57,227 nucleotides of DNA from JAKAGZ01 sp964412105 (GTDB lineage: Bacteria > Bacteroidota > Ignavibacteria > Ignavibacteriales > Ignavibacteriaceae). Where the stretch lies: positions 1 to 57,227 of the forward strand of contig CAYPNM010000019.1 in NCBI GenBank assembly GCA_964412105.1, in the 5' to 3' direction. The notes below the pieces were generated by a model. That model did no database searches. It worked only from the letters and a program-made list of their open reading frames with translations, and was not told where the DNA came from. The position numbers and the translations under genes are program-made. This document shows positions 1-7,878 of the stretch, piece by piece (position 1 is the stretch's first letter; every line of letters starts with the position of its first letter).

Positions 1-81
1 TTTCATCCCGGATTTATAAAAGGAGCACCGGTTAAATCACAGCTTAAAATTTCAATCCAATTTAGAGATAATAAAAATTGA
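1..81 (+). CDS. TonB-like C-terminal domain protein (3' end only)
   Basis: The window opens inside a reading frame that runs 26 codons to a TGA at 79-81. The visible tail has the pattern F-x-P-G-x-x-x-G-x-P-V-x(5)-I-x-I-x-F, which is typical of the last strands of the TonB C-terminal domain found in energy transducers and related periplasmic proteins. Such proteins contact outer-membrane receptors and pass on energy from ExbB/ExbD. Only the end is present, so domain order, membrane anchor and neighbours are unknown. It converges on pdxB, with 12 bp between the two stop codons. The assignment rests on a short motif and is moderate. Confidence 0.55.
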   Translation, partial: FHPGFIKGAPVKSQLKISIQFRDNKN

Positions 82-93
82 AGTTAATCTTTA

Positions 94-1224
94 TCAATCA
101 ATTCTAAACCGAAAGGCTTTGATTAACTTTTCCAGCTCGGTGTTCTGCTTGTTTAGTTTGACTCTATAATTAGGGAATTCTCTTCTTAGGGGATAATTTT
201 TTCTTAGCAAGTCAAAATATATTTTTCTTTCCTTTGGCTCCAATCCCCTGATTTTTCGTGTAATTAAGTCGTCTTCCCTTATTTTATATACTGATGAAAA
301 TATTTCTTGAAGTGATTGCTGAACTTCTATATCAGAAATAATTATTTCCTCATTAACTGCAGTTAGTTGTGGTTTCCAGGATGATGGTTCCTTAAGAAAA
401 TCGCATAATGCTTTATATAAAATGACAGTTCCATTTACTTTCCCTTCAAGTGAGTACCCGGCTATGTGAGGAGAGGCTATTTTCACTCTATTAAGTAGCC
501 CGGTATTAATGTTCGGCTCATTTTCCCAAACGTCAAGGATAACACGTAATTTTTTGTGAAAAATGATTTCGTTTAAGGCGGTATTATCAATTACTGAACC
601 ACGCGAAGTGTTAATTAAAATTGATCCGTCTTTTAATTTACTTAACCTTTCGTTGTCAAAAAGATGTAGAGTCTTATCAATTCCTTCTTTTATTAAAGGG
701 ACATGGAGAGTTATAATATCCGCGTCTATTAATTCGTCAAGCCCAAGATATTCTGGGGAGCCTGTTTTTCTTTTAAGGGGGGGATCATTTTTTAGCACCT
801 TAAGTCCTATTGCATTTGCCAGTCGTGCTATTCGTCCGCCGATATTTCCAACCCCAACAATGCCTATAGTTTTATTTCTGAGATTAATATTCTCTTCTGC
901 GGCAATTTGGAAAAGAGCAGTGAAAACATATTCTGTAACAGCATCTGAATTACATCCTGCCGCATCCGTAAAAAATATATTGTTTGAGATTAAATAATCC
1001 TTGTCAACGTGATCGTTCCCAATTGTTGCCGTTCCAACAAACTTTATTTTTGTCCCCTCCAGAAGAGCTTTATTTATTTGTGTAACGGATCGGACAAGTA
1101 GCACATCAGCATCATTTAACTCTTTATTTGAAATTTTTCTACCCGGCAGTTTTGTTAATTCACCAAGCGTTGAAAAAGCTTCTTCTAAAAACTCAATATT
1201 TTCATCAGCAATAATTTTAATCAT
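94..1224 (-). CDS. pdxB: 4-phosphoerythronate dehydrogenase (PdxB)
   Basis: This NAD-dependent D-2-hydroxyacid dehydrogenase oxidises 4-phospho-D-erythronate in the DXP-dependent route to pyridoxal 5'-phosphate. The N-terminus (IIADEN), the segment VGTATIGNDHVD around residues 63-74, and the Rossmann loop GVGNIG at 124-129 match PdxB closely. Catalytic residues can be placed at Arg208 (TSRGS), Glu236 (ENEP) and His253 (SPHIAGYS). The length of 376 residues agrees with the family and includes the C-terminal dimerisation part. The frame is open to a TTG at 1233, but I chose the ATG at 1224 because PdxB proteins start next to this ADEN motif. It diverges from mgtE and is transcribed alone. The function is well supported. 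Confidence 0.9.
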   Translation of the reverse strand: MIKIIADENIEFLEEAFSTLGELTKLPGRKISNKELNDADVLLVRSVTQINKALLEGTKIKFVGTATIGNDHVDKDYLISNNIFFTDAAGCNSDAVTEYVFTALFQIAAEENINLRNKTIGIVGVGNIGGRIARLANAIGLKVLKNDPPLKRKTGSPEYLGLDELIDADIITLHVPLIKEGIDKTLHLFDNERLSKLKDGSILINTSRGSVIDNTALNEIIFHKKLRVILDVWENEPNINTGLLNRVKIASPHIAGYSLEGKVNGTVILYKALCDFLKEPSSWKPQLTAVNEEIIISDIEVQQSLQEIFSSVYKIREDDLITRKIRGLEPKERKIYFDLLRKNYPLRREFPNYRVKLNKQNTELEKLIKAFRFRID

Positions 1225-1258
1225 AGCAGGCAATCCAATTATTTTGCCTAAGGGTTTA

Positions 1259-1289
1259 TTGTTTTTTCCTGTATTAAAAACTATCTTTG
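1259..1289 (+). promoter_or_regulatory. Bacteroidetes-type promoter for mgtE
   Basis: TTG at 1259-1261 (within TTATTG) is followed after exactly 20 nt by TATCTTTG at 1282-1289. This fits the TTG/TAnnTTTG pattern of the Bacteroidetes housekeeping sigma factor. The predicted transcript would start near 1296 and have an 80-90 nt leader before mgtE. It is a sequence match only, but the same geometry recurs at three other genes in the window. Confidence 0.4.
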
Positions 1290-1379
1290 TCTACCTCAGA
1301 TCAGACAAATTAATATCACTATAAGATATGTAGAAACTTAATTAAATAATTCGTTCACTTAAAATTAAGGAGCCTACCA

Positions 1380-2759
1380 ATGCTAAGCCAGCTACTTCAA
1401 CCCGAGATTTTATCATTAATTGAAGAGAGAAAACTTAGCACTCTTAAAGAGATTCTAAGTGAATGGACTCCCGCCGATATTGCAGAGTTGATTTCTCAAA
1501 TTAGTGACAAGGAACAGGCTATTGTATTCAGGTTGCTTCCCAATCCATTAGCCGCAGATACATTTGAATACCTTGAATTTGAACAACAACTGAATCTTCT
1601 CAAAGCAATGGGAAAAGAAGAAGTAGCAAATATTCTTAACGAAATGTCTCCGGATGACAGAACAGCACTGCTCGAGGACCTGCCAAGCTCCGCTGCTAAA
1701 CAGTTAATTACATTACTTTCTTCAGAAGAGAGAAAAATTGCTCAAACACTGCTTGGTTATCCTGAGAATAGTGTTGGTCGTTTAATGACCCCCGATTATC
1801 TGGCGGTAAAACCAGAGTGGACAATAAGTGAATCATTGAACTACATAAGAGAAAATGGGAAGGACAGTGAAACTATTAACATAATATTTGTGGTTGATGA
1901 TAAGGGAAAATTAATTGATGATATAAGGATAAGAGAATTTTTATTAAAACCACTAGATACTCGTGTAATTGATTTGATGGATGAAAATTTCGTTGCGCTA
2001 CACGTTACGGATGATCAGGAAACGGCTGTGCAGTTATTCAAGAAATATGACAGAATTGCTCTTCCGGTAGTAGATTCCAAAGGTGTGTTACTTGGTCTCG
2101 TGACGGTCGATGACGTTCTGGATGTAGCTGAAGAAGAAGCAACGGAAGATATCCATAAAATTGGAGGTATGGAAGCGTTAGATGAATCTTATTCTACTAT
2201 ATCATTTAAAAATATGATAAAGAAACGTGCAGGCTGGCTTGCTTTACTTTTTATTGGTGAAATGTTCACTGCAACAGCCATGGGATTCTTTGAAGGTGAA
2301 CTAAGTAAGGCAATTGTATTGGGATTATTTATTCCGCTGATAATTTCAAGTGGGGGTAATTCTGGATCACAGGCCTCGACCTTGGTAATTCGTGCTCTCT
2401 CTTTGGGTGATGTTACCTTGAAAGACTGGTTATTTGTTTTGCGCCGTGAATTTGTCTCAGGACTTGTGCTGGGCGCTATACTAGCCGTAATTGGATTTTT
2501 GAGAATTTCAGTCTGGCAAACAACTAGTGGAATGTACGGGCCTCACTGGATATTAGTTGCATTTACAGTAAGCGGCGCATTGGTGGGTGTTGTTTTATGG
2601 GGAACTCTTGCTGGTTCTATGCTACCTTTAATTTTGAAAAAATTCGGTGCTGATCCAGCAGCATCTTCCGCTCCACTAGTTGCTACTTTGGTCGATGTTA
2701 CAGGTCTCGTCATTTATTTTAGTGTCGCAATATTTATTATGCACGGAGTTCTTTTGTAA
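1380..2759 (+). CDS. mgtE: Magnesium transporter MgtE
   Basis: MgtE is a homodimeric Mg2+ channel of the inner membrane whose cytosolic domains sense Mg2+. In order the 459 residues show the helical MgtE N domain (about 15-130), two CBS domains (about 135-190 and 197-255), a linker helix, and a membrane part of about five helices from 285 to the C-terminus. The pore-family motif GGNSGSQAS lies at 325-333 and the conserved Asp of LVDVTG lies in the last helices. The length is normal. The start ATG has a strong AAGGAG at 1367-1372, 7 nt upstream. It is followed 87 bp later by rfbA, which is functionally unrelated. Confidence 0.95.
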   Translation: MLSQLLQPEILSLIEERKLSTLKEILSEWTPADIAELISQISDKEQAIVFRLLPNPLAADTFEYLEFEQQLNLLKAMGKEEVANILNEMSPDDRTALLEDLPSSAAKQLITLLSSEERKIAQTLLGYPENSVGRLMTPDYLAVKPEWTISESLNYIRENGKDSETINIIFVVDDKGKLIDDIRIREFLLKPLDTRVIDLMDENFVALHVTDDQETAVQLFKKYDRIALPVVDSKGVLLGLVTVDDVLDVAEEEATEDIHKIGGMEALDESYSTISFKNMIKKRAGWLALLFIGEMFTATAMGFFEGELSKAIVLGLFIPLIISSGGNSGSQASTLVIRALSLGDVTLKDWLFVLRREFVSGLVLGAILAVIGFLRISVWQTTSGMYGPHWILVAFTVSGALVGVVLWGTLAGSMLPLILKKFGADPAASSAPLVATLVDVTGLVIYFSVAIFIMHGVLL

Positions 2760-2846
2760 GATATACTTTTTACTAAATAAAGATTCTTTCTTCGTATTAT
2801 TATAATTATTTTTGAAATGAAGACACCACAAATTAAGGTAAGATAA

Positions 2847-3713
2847 ATGAAGGGAATTGTTCTTGCAGGGGGATCTGGCACACGTCTTTATCCCATAACT
2901 AAAGTTTACAGTAAACAATTGTCGCTTATCTATGATAAACCCTTAATTTATTACCCGGTTTCTGTTCTGATGCTTGCCGGAATTAAGGAAATAATGATTA
3001 TTTCTGATAAGGATACAATTCCTCTATACAAAAAATTATTTAATGATGGATCGCAACTTGGAATGAAAATTAATTATGCTGTCCAGAAAGCTCCTAATGG
3101 AATTGCAGAAGCTTTTATAATTGGCAGTAATTTTATTGGCCGTGATAGCGTTACACTTATTTTAGGTGATAATATTTTTTATGGACATCTCGATTGTATT
3201 TACAAAGGAATTAATAATAATAAAGGAGCAACAATATTCGGCTACCAGGTGCGTGATCCACAGAGATATGGAGTAATTGAATTTGATGTGAACGGGAAAG
3301 CAATTTCCATTGAAGAAAAACCAAAGGTTCCTAAATCAAACTATGCGGTTCCCGGAATTTATATATATAACAACAGTGTAATAAGAATTGCAAAGAGTCT
3401 TACGCCATCTGCACGAGGAGAACTTGAAATAACTGATGTAAATAAAGCTTATTTGCAAAGTGGTGAACTCCAGGTTGAAAAAATAAGTCGGGGAATTGCT
3501 TGGCTTGATACGGGAACACCGGATGCTTTATTAAAAGCATCCAATTTTTTTGGTTTAATTGAAGAGAGACAGGGTTTGAAAGTTGGATGTCTTGAAGAAA
3601 TAGCGTACAATAAAAAATTTATTAATCGCAAAAATCTGGAAAAGCTAATTACACAAATGCCAAATTCAACCTACCGGGATTATCTTCAGAGTTTCCTGAA
3701 AACAGAGAGCTAA
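2847..3713 (+). CDS. rfbA: Glucose-1-phosphate thymidylyltransferase (RmlA)
   Basis: RmlA joins glucose 1-phosphate and dTTP to dTDP-glucose, the first step of dTDP-deoxysugar synthesis in the cytosol. The nucleotidyltransferase signature GGSGTRLYPIT is at residues 8-18, followed by the KQLSLIYDKPLIYYP segment and the LGDNIFYGH motif that holds a metal-binding Asp. At 288 residues it is full length for the short RmlA family. Its stop shares one base with the start of rfbC (TAATG), so the two are translationally coupled. The next dTDP-sugar enzyme, RmlB (dTDP-glucose 4,6-dehydratase), is not in the window. Confidence 0.95.
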   Translation: MKGIVLAGGSGTRLYPITKVYSKQLSLIYDKPLIYYPVSVLMLAGIKEIMIISDKDTIPLYKKLFNDGSQLGMKINYAVQKAPNGIAEAFIIGSNFIGRDSVTLILGDNIFYGHLDCIYKGINNNKGATIFGYQVRDPQRYGVIEFDVNGKAISIEEKPKVPKSNYAVPGIYIYNNSVIRIAKSLTPSARGELEITDVNKAYLQSGELQVEKISRGIAWLDTGTPDALLKASNFFGLIEERQGLKVGCLEEIAYNKKFINRKNLEKLITQMPNSTYRDYLQSFLKTES

Positions 3714-4258
3714 TGAAAGTAGAAACAACAGAAATTAAAGATTTAATGATTTTAAGACCGGATGTTTTTGAAGATAACCGTGGATATTTTTTCGAATCTT
3801 TTAGCTGTATAAAATATGAGGAAATTGGCATACAGGAAAAATTTGTTCAGGATAATATTTCTAAATCTACCCAAAACACTGTACGAGGGTTACATTTACA
3901 GATTGGTGCTAAAGCTCAGGGAAAACTTTGCCAGGCACTATATGGTAAAGTTCTTGATGTTGCAGTTGATGTTCGTTTAGGCTCAGCAACTTTTGGCAAA
4001 TATTTTTCGATAGAACTTTCTGAAGGGAACCATTTACAGTTGTGGATTCCAAAAGGTTTTGCACATGGTTTTTCAGTTCTATCTGATGAAGCAATATTTT
4101 CCTATAAATGCACTGAATATTATGATAAAGCTAGTGAATGTTCAATAATGTATAATGATCCTAAGTTGGCAATAGATTGGAAGGTTGACAAACCCATAGT
4201 TTCGGAAAAAGACCTCAAAGCATTGACTTTTTCGCAATTCGTATCTCAAAATTTATAA
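3713..4258 (+). CDS. rfbC: dTDP-4-dehydrorhamnose 3,5-epimerase (RmlC)
   Basis: RmlC epimerises C3 and C5 of dTDP-4-keto-6-deoxyglucose towards dTDP-L-rhamnose. It is a cupin-fold dimer. The segment FFESF near residue 27, the catalytic-His motif RGLHLQ and the downstream KLCQALYGKVLDVAVDVR and GFAHGF segments are all typical. At 181 residues it is full length. A related enzyme group, the FdtA-type ketoisomerases, is also cupin-based, but the RGLHxQ motif favours RmlC. It starts inside the rfbA stop codon. The aminotransferase that follows raises the possibility that the pathway ends in an amino sugar and not in rhamnose; that is inference. Confidence 0.9.
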   Translation: MKVETTEIKDLMILRPDVFEDNRGYFFESFSCIKYEEIGIQEKFVQDNISKSTQNTVRGLHLQIGAKAQGKLCQALYGKVLDVAVDVRLGSATFGKYFSIELSEGNHLQLWIPKGFAHGFSVLSDEAIFSYKCTEYYDKASECSIMYNDPKLAIDWKVDKPIVSEKDLKALTFSQFVSQNL

Positions 4259-4347
4259 AATCCTTTCTGAGCTGGTTTATCTTTTCCATTTTGAACGTTT
4301 TATAACTAATTTTGTGTTAGAAGTTAATAAAAAAGAGAAATATATAA

Positions 4348-5514
4348 ATGAAAGTACCTCTATTAGACTTAAAGCCTCAATATTTATCATTAAAGAAAGA
4401 GTTGGATGAAGCTATCTTAAAAGTTGCTGAATCACAGCATTTTATTCTTGGTCCCGAAGTTGAAAGGATGGAAAAATCTTTTTGTAATTATCTTGATTGT
4501 AAACAAGCACTAGGCGTTTCTTCTGGCACAGATGCCTTGCTTCTTGCCTTAATGGGAATCGGTATAGGTGTTGGCGATGAGGTTATAGTTCCGACTTATT
4601 CATTCTTTGCTACTGCTGGTGTTGTTTCGAGATTAAATGCTACTCCTGTTTTTGTTGATAGTGATCCCGTTACTTTTAATATTGATCCTTTGCAGGTTGA
4701 AAAGAAGATTACGAAAAATACTAAAGCTATTATTCCAGTTCATCTTTATGGACAAAGCTGCGACATGGATAGAATTATGGAAATAGCCAGATCTCGGAAC
4801 TTGAAAATAATCGAAGATGCTGCGCAGGCAATTGGAGTGCAATATAAAGATGGACGTTTTGTCGGTACCTTTGGAGATATTGGATGCTATTCATTTTTCC
4901 CGAGCAAAAATCTTGGTTGTTTTGGTGATGGAGGCCTAAATGTTACAAATGATGAAAAATTAGGAAAACACTTGCATATCTTGAGAGTACATGGTGGCTA
5001 TCCCAAATATTATCATAAATTTATTGGTGGAAATTTTAGAATAGACGCTATTCAATCTGCGGTAATAAATGTTAAATTGCCGCATCTTGATGGATGGTCG
5101 GAGCAGAGAAGAAAAAATGCGGAGGCGTATAATAAATTATTTATTGAAGCAGGATTAGCTGAAGTAACCGGAAAAACAAAATTTGATGAAAAAAATAAGG
5201 TTCTTCTTCCAAAAGCAATTTACAAGGATTCAGGTGTTAAAAATTATCATATTTTTAATCAGTACATTATTCGCGTTGAAAAGCGTGACGAATTAAGGAA
5301 ATTTTTAAGTGAAAATGAAATTGGAAATGAAATATATTATCCTGTACCGTTTCATTTGCAGGAATGTTTTGCAGACTTGGGATACAGCAAGGGCGATTTC
5401 CCGGCCGCTGAGTTTGCTGCTGATACATCTATTGCATTGCCAATATATCCGGAGCTAGGCAAAGATCAGATTTCATTCGTTGTGAGTAAGATTAAGGAGT
5501 TTATTAAAAAATAA
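4348..5514 (+). CDS. DegT/DnrJ/EryC1/StrS sugar aminotransferase
   Basis: This PLP-dependent aminotransferase transfers an amino group, usually from glutamate, to a keto group on a nucleotide sugar. The PLP Schiff-base lysine is Lys187 in SFFPSKNLG, the ring-stacking Asp is in EDAAQ near 157, and GTDAL near 60-64 binds the cofactor phosphate. The length of 388 residues is normal. The SFFPSKNLGCFGDGG segment resembles WbpE/WlbC-type enzymes that act on UDP-3-keto sugars, but neighbouring rfbA and rfbC would suit a dTDP-keto sugar (FdtB/QdtB type). The substrate cannot be settled from sequence. It lies 89 bp after rfbC and 10 bp before fcl. Confidence 0.85.
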   Translation: MKVPLLDLKPQYLSLKKELDEAILKVAESQHFILGPEVERMEKSFCNYLDCKQALGVSSGTDALLLALMGIGIGVGDEVIVPTYSFFATAGVVSRLNATPVFVDSDPVTFNIDPLQVEKKITKNTKAIIPVHLYGQSCDMDRIMEIARSRNLKIIEDAAQAIGVQYKDGRFVGTFGDIGCYSFFPSKNLGCFGDGGLNVTNDEKLGKHLHILRVHGGYPKYYHKFIGGNFRIDAIQSAVINVKLPHLDGWSEQRRKNAEAYNKLFIEAGLAEVTGKTKFDEKNKVLLPKAIYKDSGVKNYHIFNQYIIRVEKRDELRKFLSENEIGNEIYYPVPFHLQECFADLGYSKGDFPAAEFAADTSIALPIYPELGKDQISFVVSKIKEFIKK

Positions 5515-5524
5515 TTCTAATTCA

Positions 5525-6484
5525 ATGGCTGATTATAAGAACCATAAGATTTATATCGCTGGCCATAAGGGAATGGTAGGATCAGCTATTAAAAGAGAGC
5601 TTGAATCGGCTGGATATAAAAATTTAGTATACAAAGATTTTTCAGAATTAGACCTTACCCGTCAATATGAAGTGGAAAAATTCTTTGATAAAGAGAAACC
5701 TCTTGTAGTATTTATTGCAGCTGCTAAAGTCGGCGGTATTCTTGCAAACAATACTTACCGGGCCGAGTTCATTTATGACAATTTGATGATCGAATCAAAT
5801 TTAATTAACGCTTCGTATAAATCAGGTGTTCAAAAATTAATATTTTTGGGCAGTTCCTGTATTTATCCCAAATTGGCACCACAACCATTGAAAGAGGAAT
5901 ACCTGTTATCGGATTATCTGGAATTCACTAATGAACCTTATGCAGTCGCAAAAATTGCAGGTATTAAATTATGTGAAAATTATTATAGACAGTTTGGCTG
6001 CAATTTTTATTCGGCGATGCCTACAAATCTTTACGGTCCAAATGATAATTACAATCTTGAAACATCCCACGTTCTTCCTGCTTTAATTAGAAAATTTCAC
6101 GAAGCAAAAAAATCTGATAAGCCTGAAGTAATTCTTTGGGGAACTGGAAAACCTAAACGGGAGTTTTTATATGTAGAGGACCTTGCTGGGGCAATGAGAT
6201 TTTTACTGGAAAATATTGAAGCAAAAGATATTTACGAAAATGGTATTTCTCATATAAATATTGGAACAGGTGAAGATCTAACAATAACCGAATTAGCTGA
6301 TTTGATCGCAGGCATAACTGGTTTTAAGGGAAAAATCATATATGACAATTCCAGGCCAGATGGAACACCAAGAAAATTAATGGATGTATCTAGAATTAAT
6401 AAGCTTGGATGGAATTATAAAACTTCTTTAAAGGATGGAATAAAAAAAGCATATAATTGGTACCTGCAAAATTATAGTAACTAA
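5525..6484 (+). CDS. fcl: GDP-L-fucose synthase
   Basis: This NADPH-dependent epimerase/reductase converts GDP-4-keto-6-deoxy-D-mannose to GDP-L-fucose. It is an extended SDR with the Rossmann loop GHKGMVG (13-19), the catalytic SSCIYP around Ser110/Ser111, and the YxxxK pair Tyr139-Lys143 (YAVAK). The ending with PRKLMDVSRINKLGW is also typical. At 319 residues it is full length. It sits 10 bp after the aminotransferase and 15 bp before gmd, its direct pathway partner, so the two almost certainly share a transcript. Together they supply GDP-fucose for exopolysaccharide or O-antigen. Confidence 0.95.
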   Translation: MADYKNHKIYIAGHKGMVGSAIKRELESAGYKNLVYKDFSELDLTRQYEVEKFFDKEKPLVVFIAAAKVGGILANNTYRAEFIYDNLMIESNLINASYKSGVQKLIFLGSSCIYPKLAPQPLKEEYLLSDYLEFTNEPYAVAKIAGIKLCENYYRQFGCNFYSAMPTNLYGPNDNYNLETSHVLPALIRKFHEAKKSDKPEVILWGTGKPKREFLYVEDLAGAMRFLLENIEAKDIYENGISHINIGTGEDLTITELADLIAGITGFKGKIIYDNSRPDGTPRKLMDVSRINKLGWNYKTSLKDGIKKAYNWYLQNYSN

Positions 6485-6499
6485 AACTTAAGGGAGAAA

Positions 6500-7624
6500 A
6501 TGAAAAAGGCTCTAATTACAGGAATTACAGGTCAAGATGGAAGTTATCTAACAGAAATTTTGCTTGAGAAAGGATATGAGGTTCATGGGATAATCAGAAG
6601 AAGCAGTTCATTCAATACAGGCAGGATAGACCATCTTTATGGCAACAGAGAAATACTAAATGCTAAAATGTTTCTTCATTATGGTGACCTTGTTGATACT
6701 AGCAATTTAAATCGGCTTCTTGAAAAAATTGAGCCGGATGAAATTTACAATCTTGCTGCTCAAAGTCACGTAAAAGTTTCCTTTGAGTTGCCTGATTATA
6801 CGGGGCAGGTTGATGCGCTTGGTACGCTTAGATTTCTTGATGCTATTCGCGAAGTTGGATTGAGAAAAGTCAAGTTTTACCAGGCATCAACAAGCGAGCT
6901 TTACGGAAAAGTTCAGGAAGTTCCGCAAACAGAAAAAACACCATTCTATCCGCGATCTCCTTATGGAGTAGCAAAACTATATGGCTTCTGGATAATCGTT
7001 AATTATCGTGAAGCTTATGATTTATTTGCGTGCAACGGAATACTTTTTAATCATGAATCTCCGCGTAGAGGCGAGACTTTTGTCACAAGGAAAATAACTC
7101 GGGCAGCTTCGAGAATTGCTGCAGGAATTCAGACCACTTTGGCTCTTGGAAATCTTGATGCGAAAAGGGACTGGGGCTTTGCGCCGGAATATTGTGAAGG
7201 AATGTGGAGAATTCTTCAGTACGAAAGTGCCGAAGACTTTGTACTTGCTACAGGTGAAACACATACAATCAGAGAGTTTGCCGAGCTTACTTTTAAAGAG
7301 ATTGGTATCGAACTGGAGTGGGCTGGCAAACATGAAAAGGAAAAAGGAATAATAAAAAGCATTGATTTTGAAGTGGCTAAAAGGCTAATCAATTATGATA
7401 CTTCATTTGGTTATCGATTAAACTTTTCAAGTGCATTAAAAAAAGGTGATACTGTTATTGTCATAGACCCAAATTATTATCGTCCAACTGAAGTTGACTT
7501 GCTAATCGGAAATCCCGTAAAAGCGGAAAAATTATTAAACTGGAAAGCCGAAACAAAATTTAATGACTTGATTAAATTAATGATTAAGGCTGATCTCGAA
7601 AAAGTTTTAACGCGCGGATATTAG
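6500..7624 (+). CDS. gmd: GDP-mannose 4,6-dehydratase
   Basis: Gmd converts GDP-D-mannose to GDP-4-keto-6-deoxy-D-mannose, the substrate of Fcl. It is an extended SDR with GITGQDG at 8-14, the RRSSSFNTGRIDHLY segment at 33-47 that binds NADP and forms the tetramer interface, catalytic Thr/Ser-Glu at STSELYG (130-136) and Tyr155-Lys159 (YGVAK). The tail FRPTEVD-type motif appears as YRPTEVDLLIG. It has 374 residues, as expected. AAGGGAG ends 3 nt before the ATG. It closes the nucleotide-sugar block, and a hairpin follows it. No glycosyltransferase or flippase is adjacent. Confidence 0.95.
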   Translation: MKKALITGITGQDGSYLTEILLEKGYEVHGIIRRSSSFNTGRIDHLYGNREILNAKMFLHYGDLVDTSNLNRLLEKIEPDEIYNLAAQSHVKVSFELPDYTGQVDALGTLRFLDAIREVGLRKVKFYQASTSELYGKVQEVPQTEKTPFYPRSPYGVAKLYGFWIIVNYREAYDLFACNGILFNHESPRRGETFVTRKITRAASRIAAGIQTTLALGNLDAKRDWGFAPEYCEGMWRILQYESAEDFVLATGETHTIREFAELTFKEIGIELEWAGKHEKEKGIIKSIDFEVAKRLINYDTSFGYRLNFSSALKKGDTVIVIDPNYYRPTEVDLLIGNPVKAEKLLNWKAETKFNDLIKLMIKADLEKVLTRGY

Positions 7625-7663
7625 AAAGAAACCGCCAAGTTTACTACTGGCTGACCAAGCTAT

Positions 7664-7694
7664 AAAATACTACAAAAAACTTTTATAGTATTTT
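7664..7694 (+). terminator. AT-rich hairpin after gmd
   Basis: AAAATACTA at 7664-7672 and TAGTATTTT at 7686-7694 form a perfect 9-bp stem with a 13-nt loop, 40 bp after the gmd stop, ending in a run of T. It is a plausible intrinsic terminator for the nucleotide-sugar transcript, but the stem is weak because it is almost all A-T. Confidence 0.45.
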
Positions 7695-7878
7695 TGACTA
7701 CTTAGGAGATCTTAGGTTCACTAATCCCAATCTAGCCCCAAAACACATTACAATTAAATTTCTTTTATTGGCATTATAGTTGCACCTTTTTAAGTGACAA
7801 CAATTTAACGTTTAATAGAAGCTATTATTAATAAATAATCTTCAAAAATATTTGTCGAATGAAATAAGGGTTTGGGCG

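Noticed and set aside
563..997. Open plus-strand frame of 144 codons opposite pdxB
   Set aside because: It lies wholly inside pdxB, has no ribosome binding site, and its residues are what an antisense reading of a coding gene gives.
1290..1379. A magnesium riboswitch in the mgtE leader
   Set aside because: The leader is only about 85 nt, AT-rich, and shows no long helix or known M-box elements.
7022..7333. Minus-strand frame of 103 codons opposite gmd
   Set aside because: It is a shadow of gmd with no start signal of its own.
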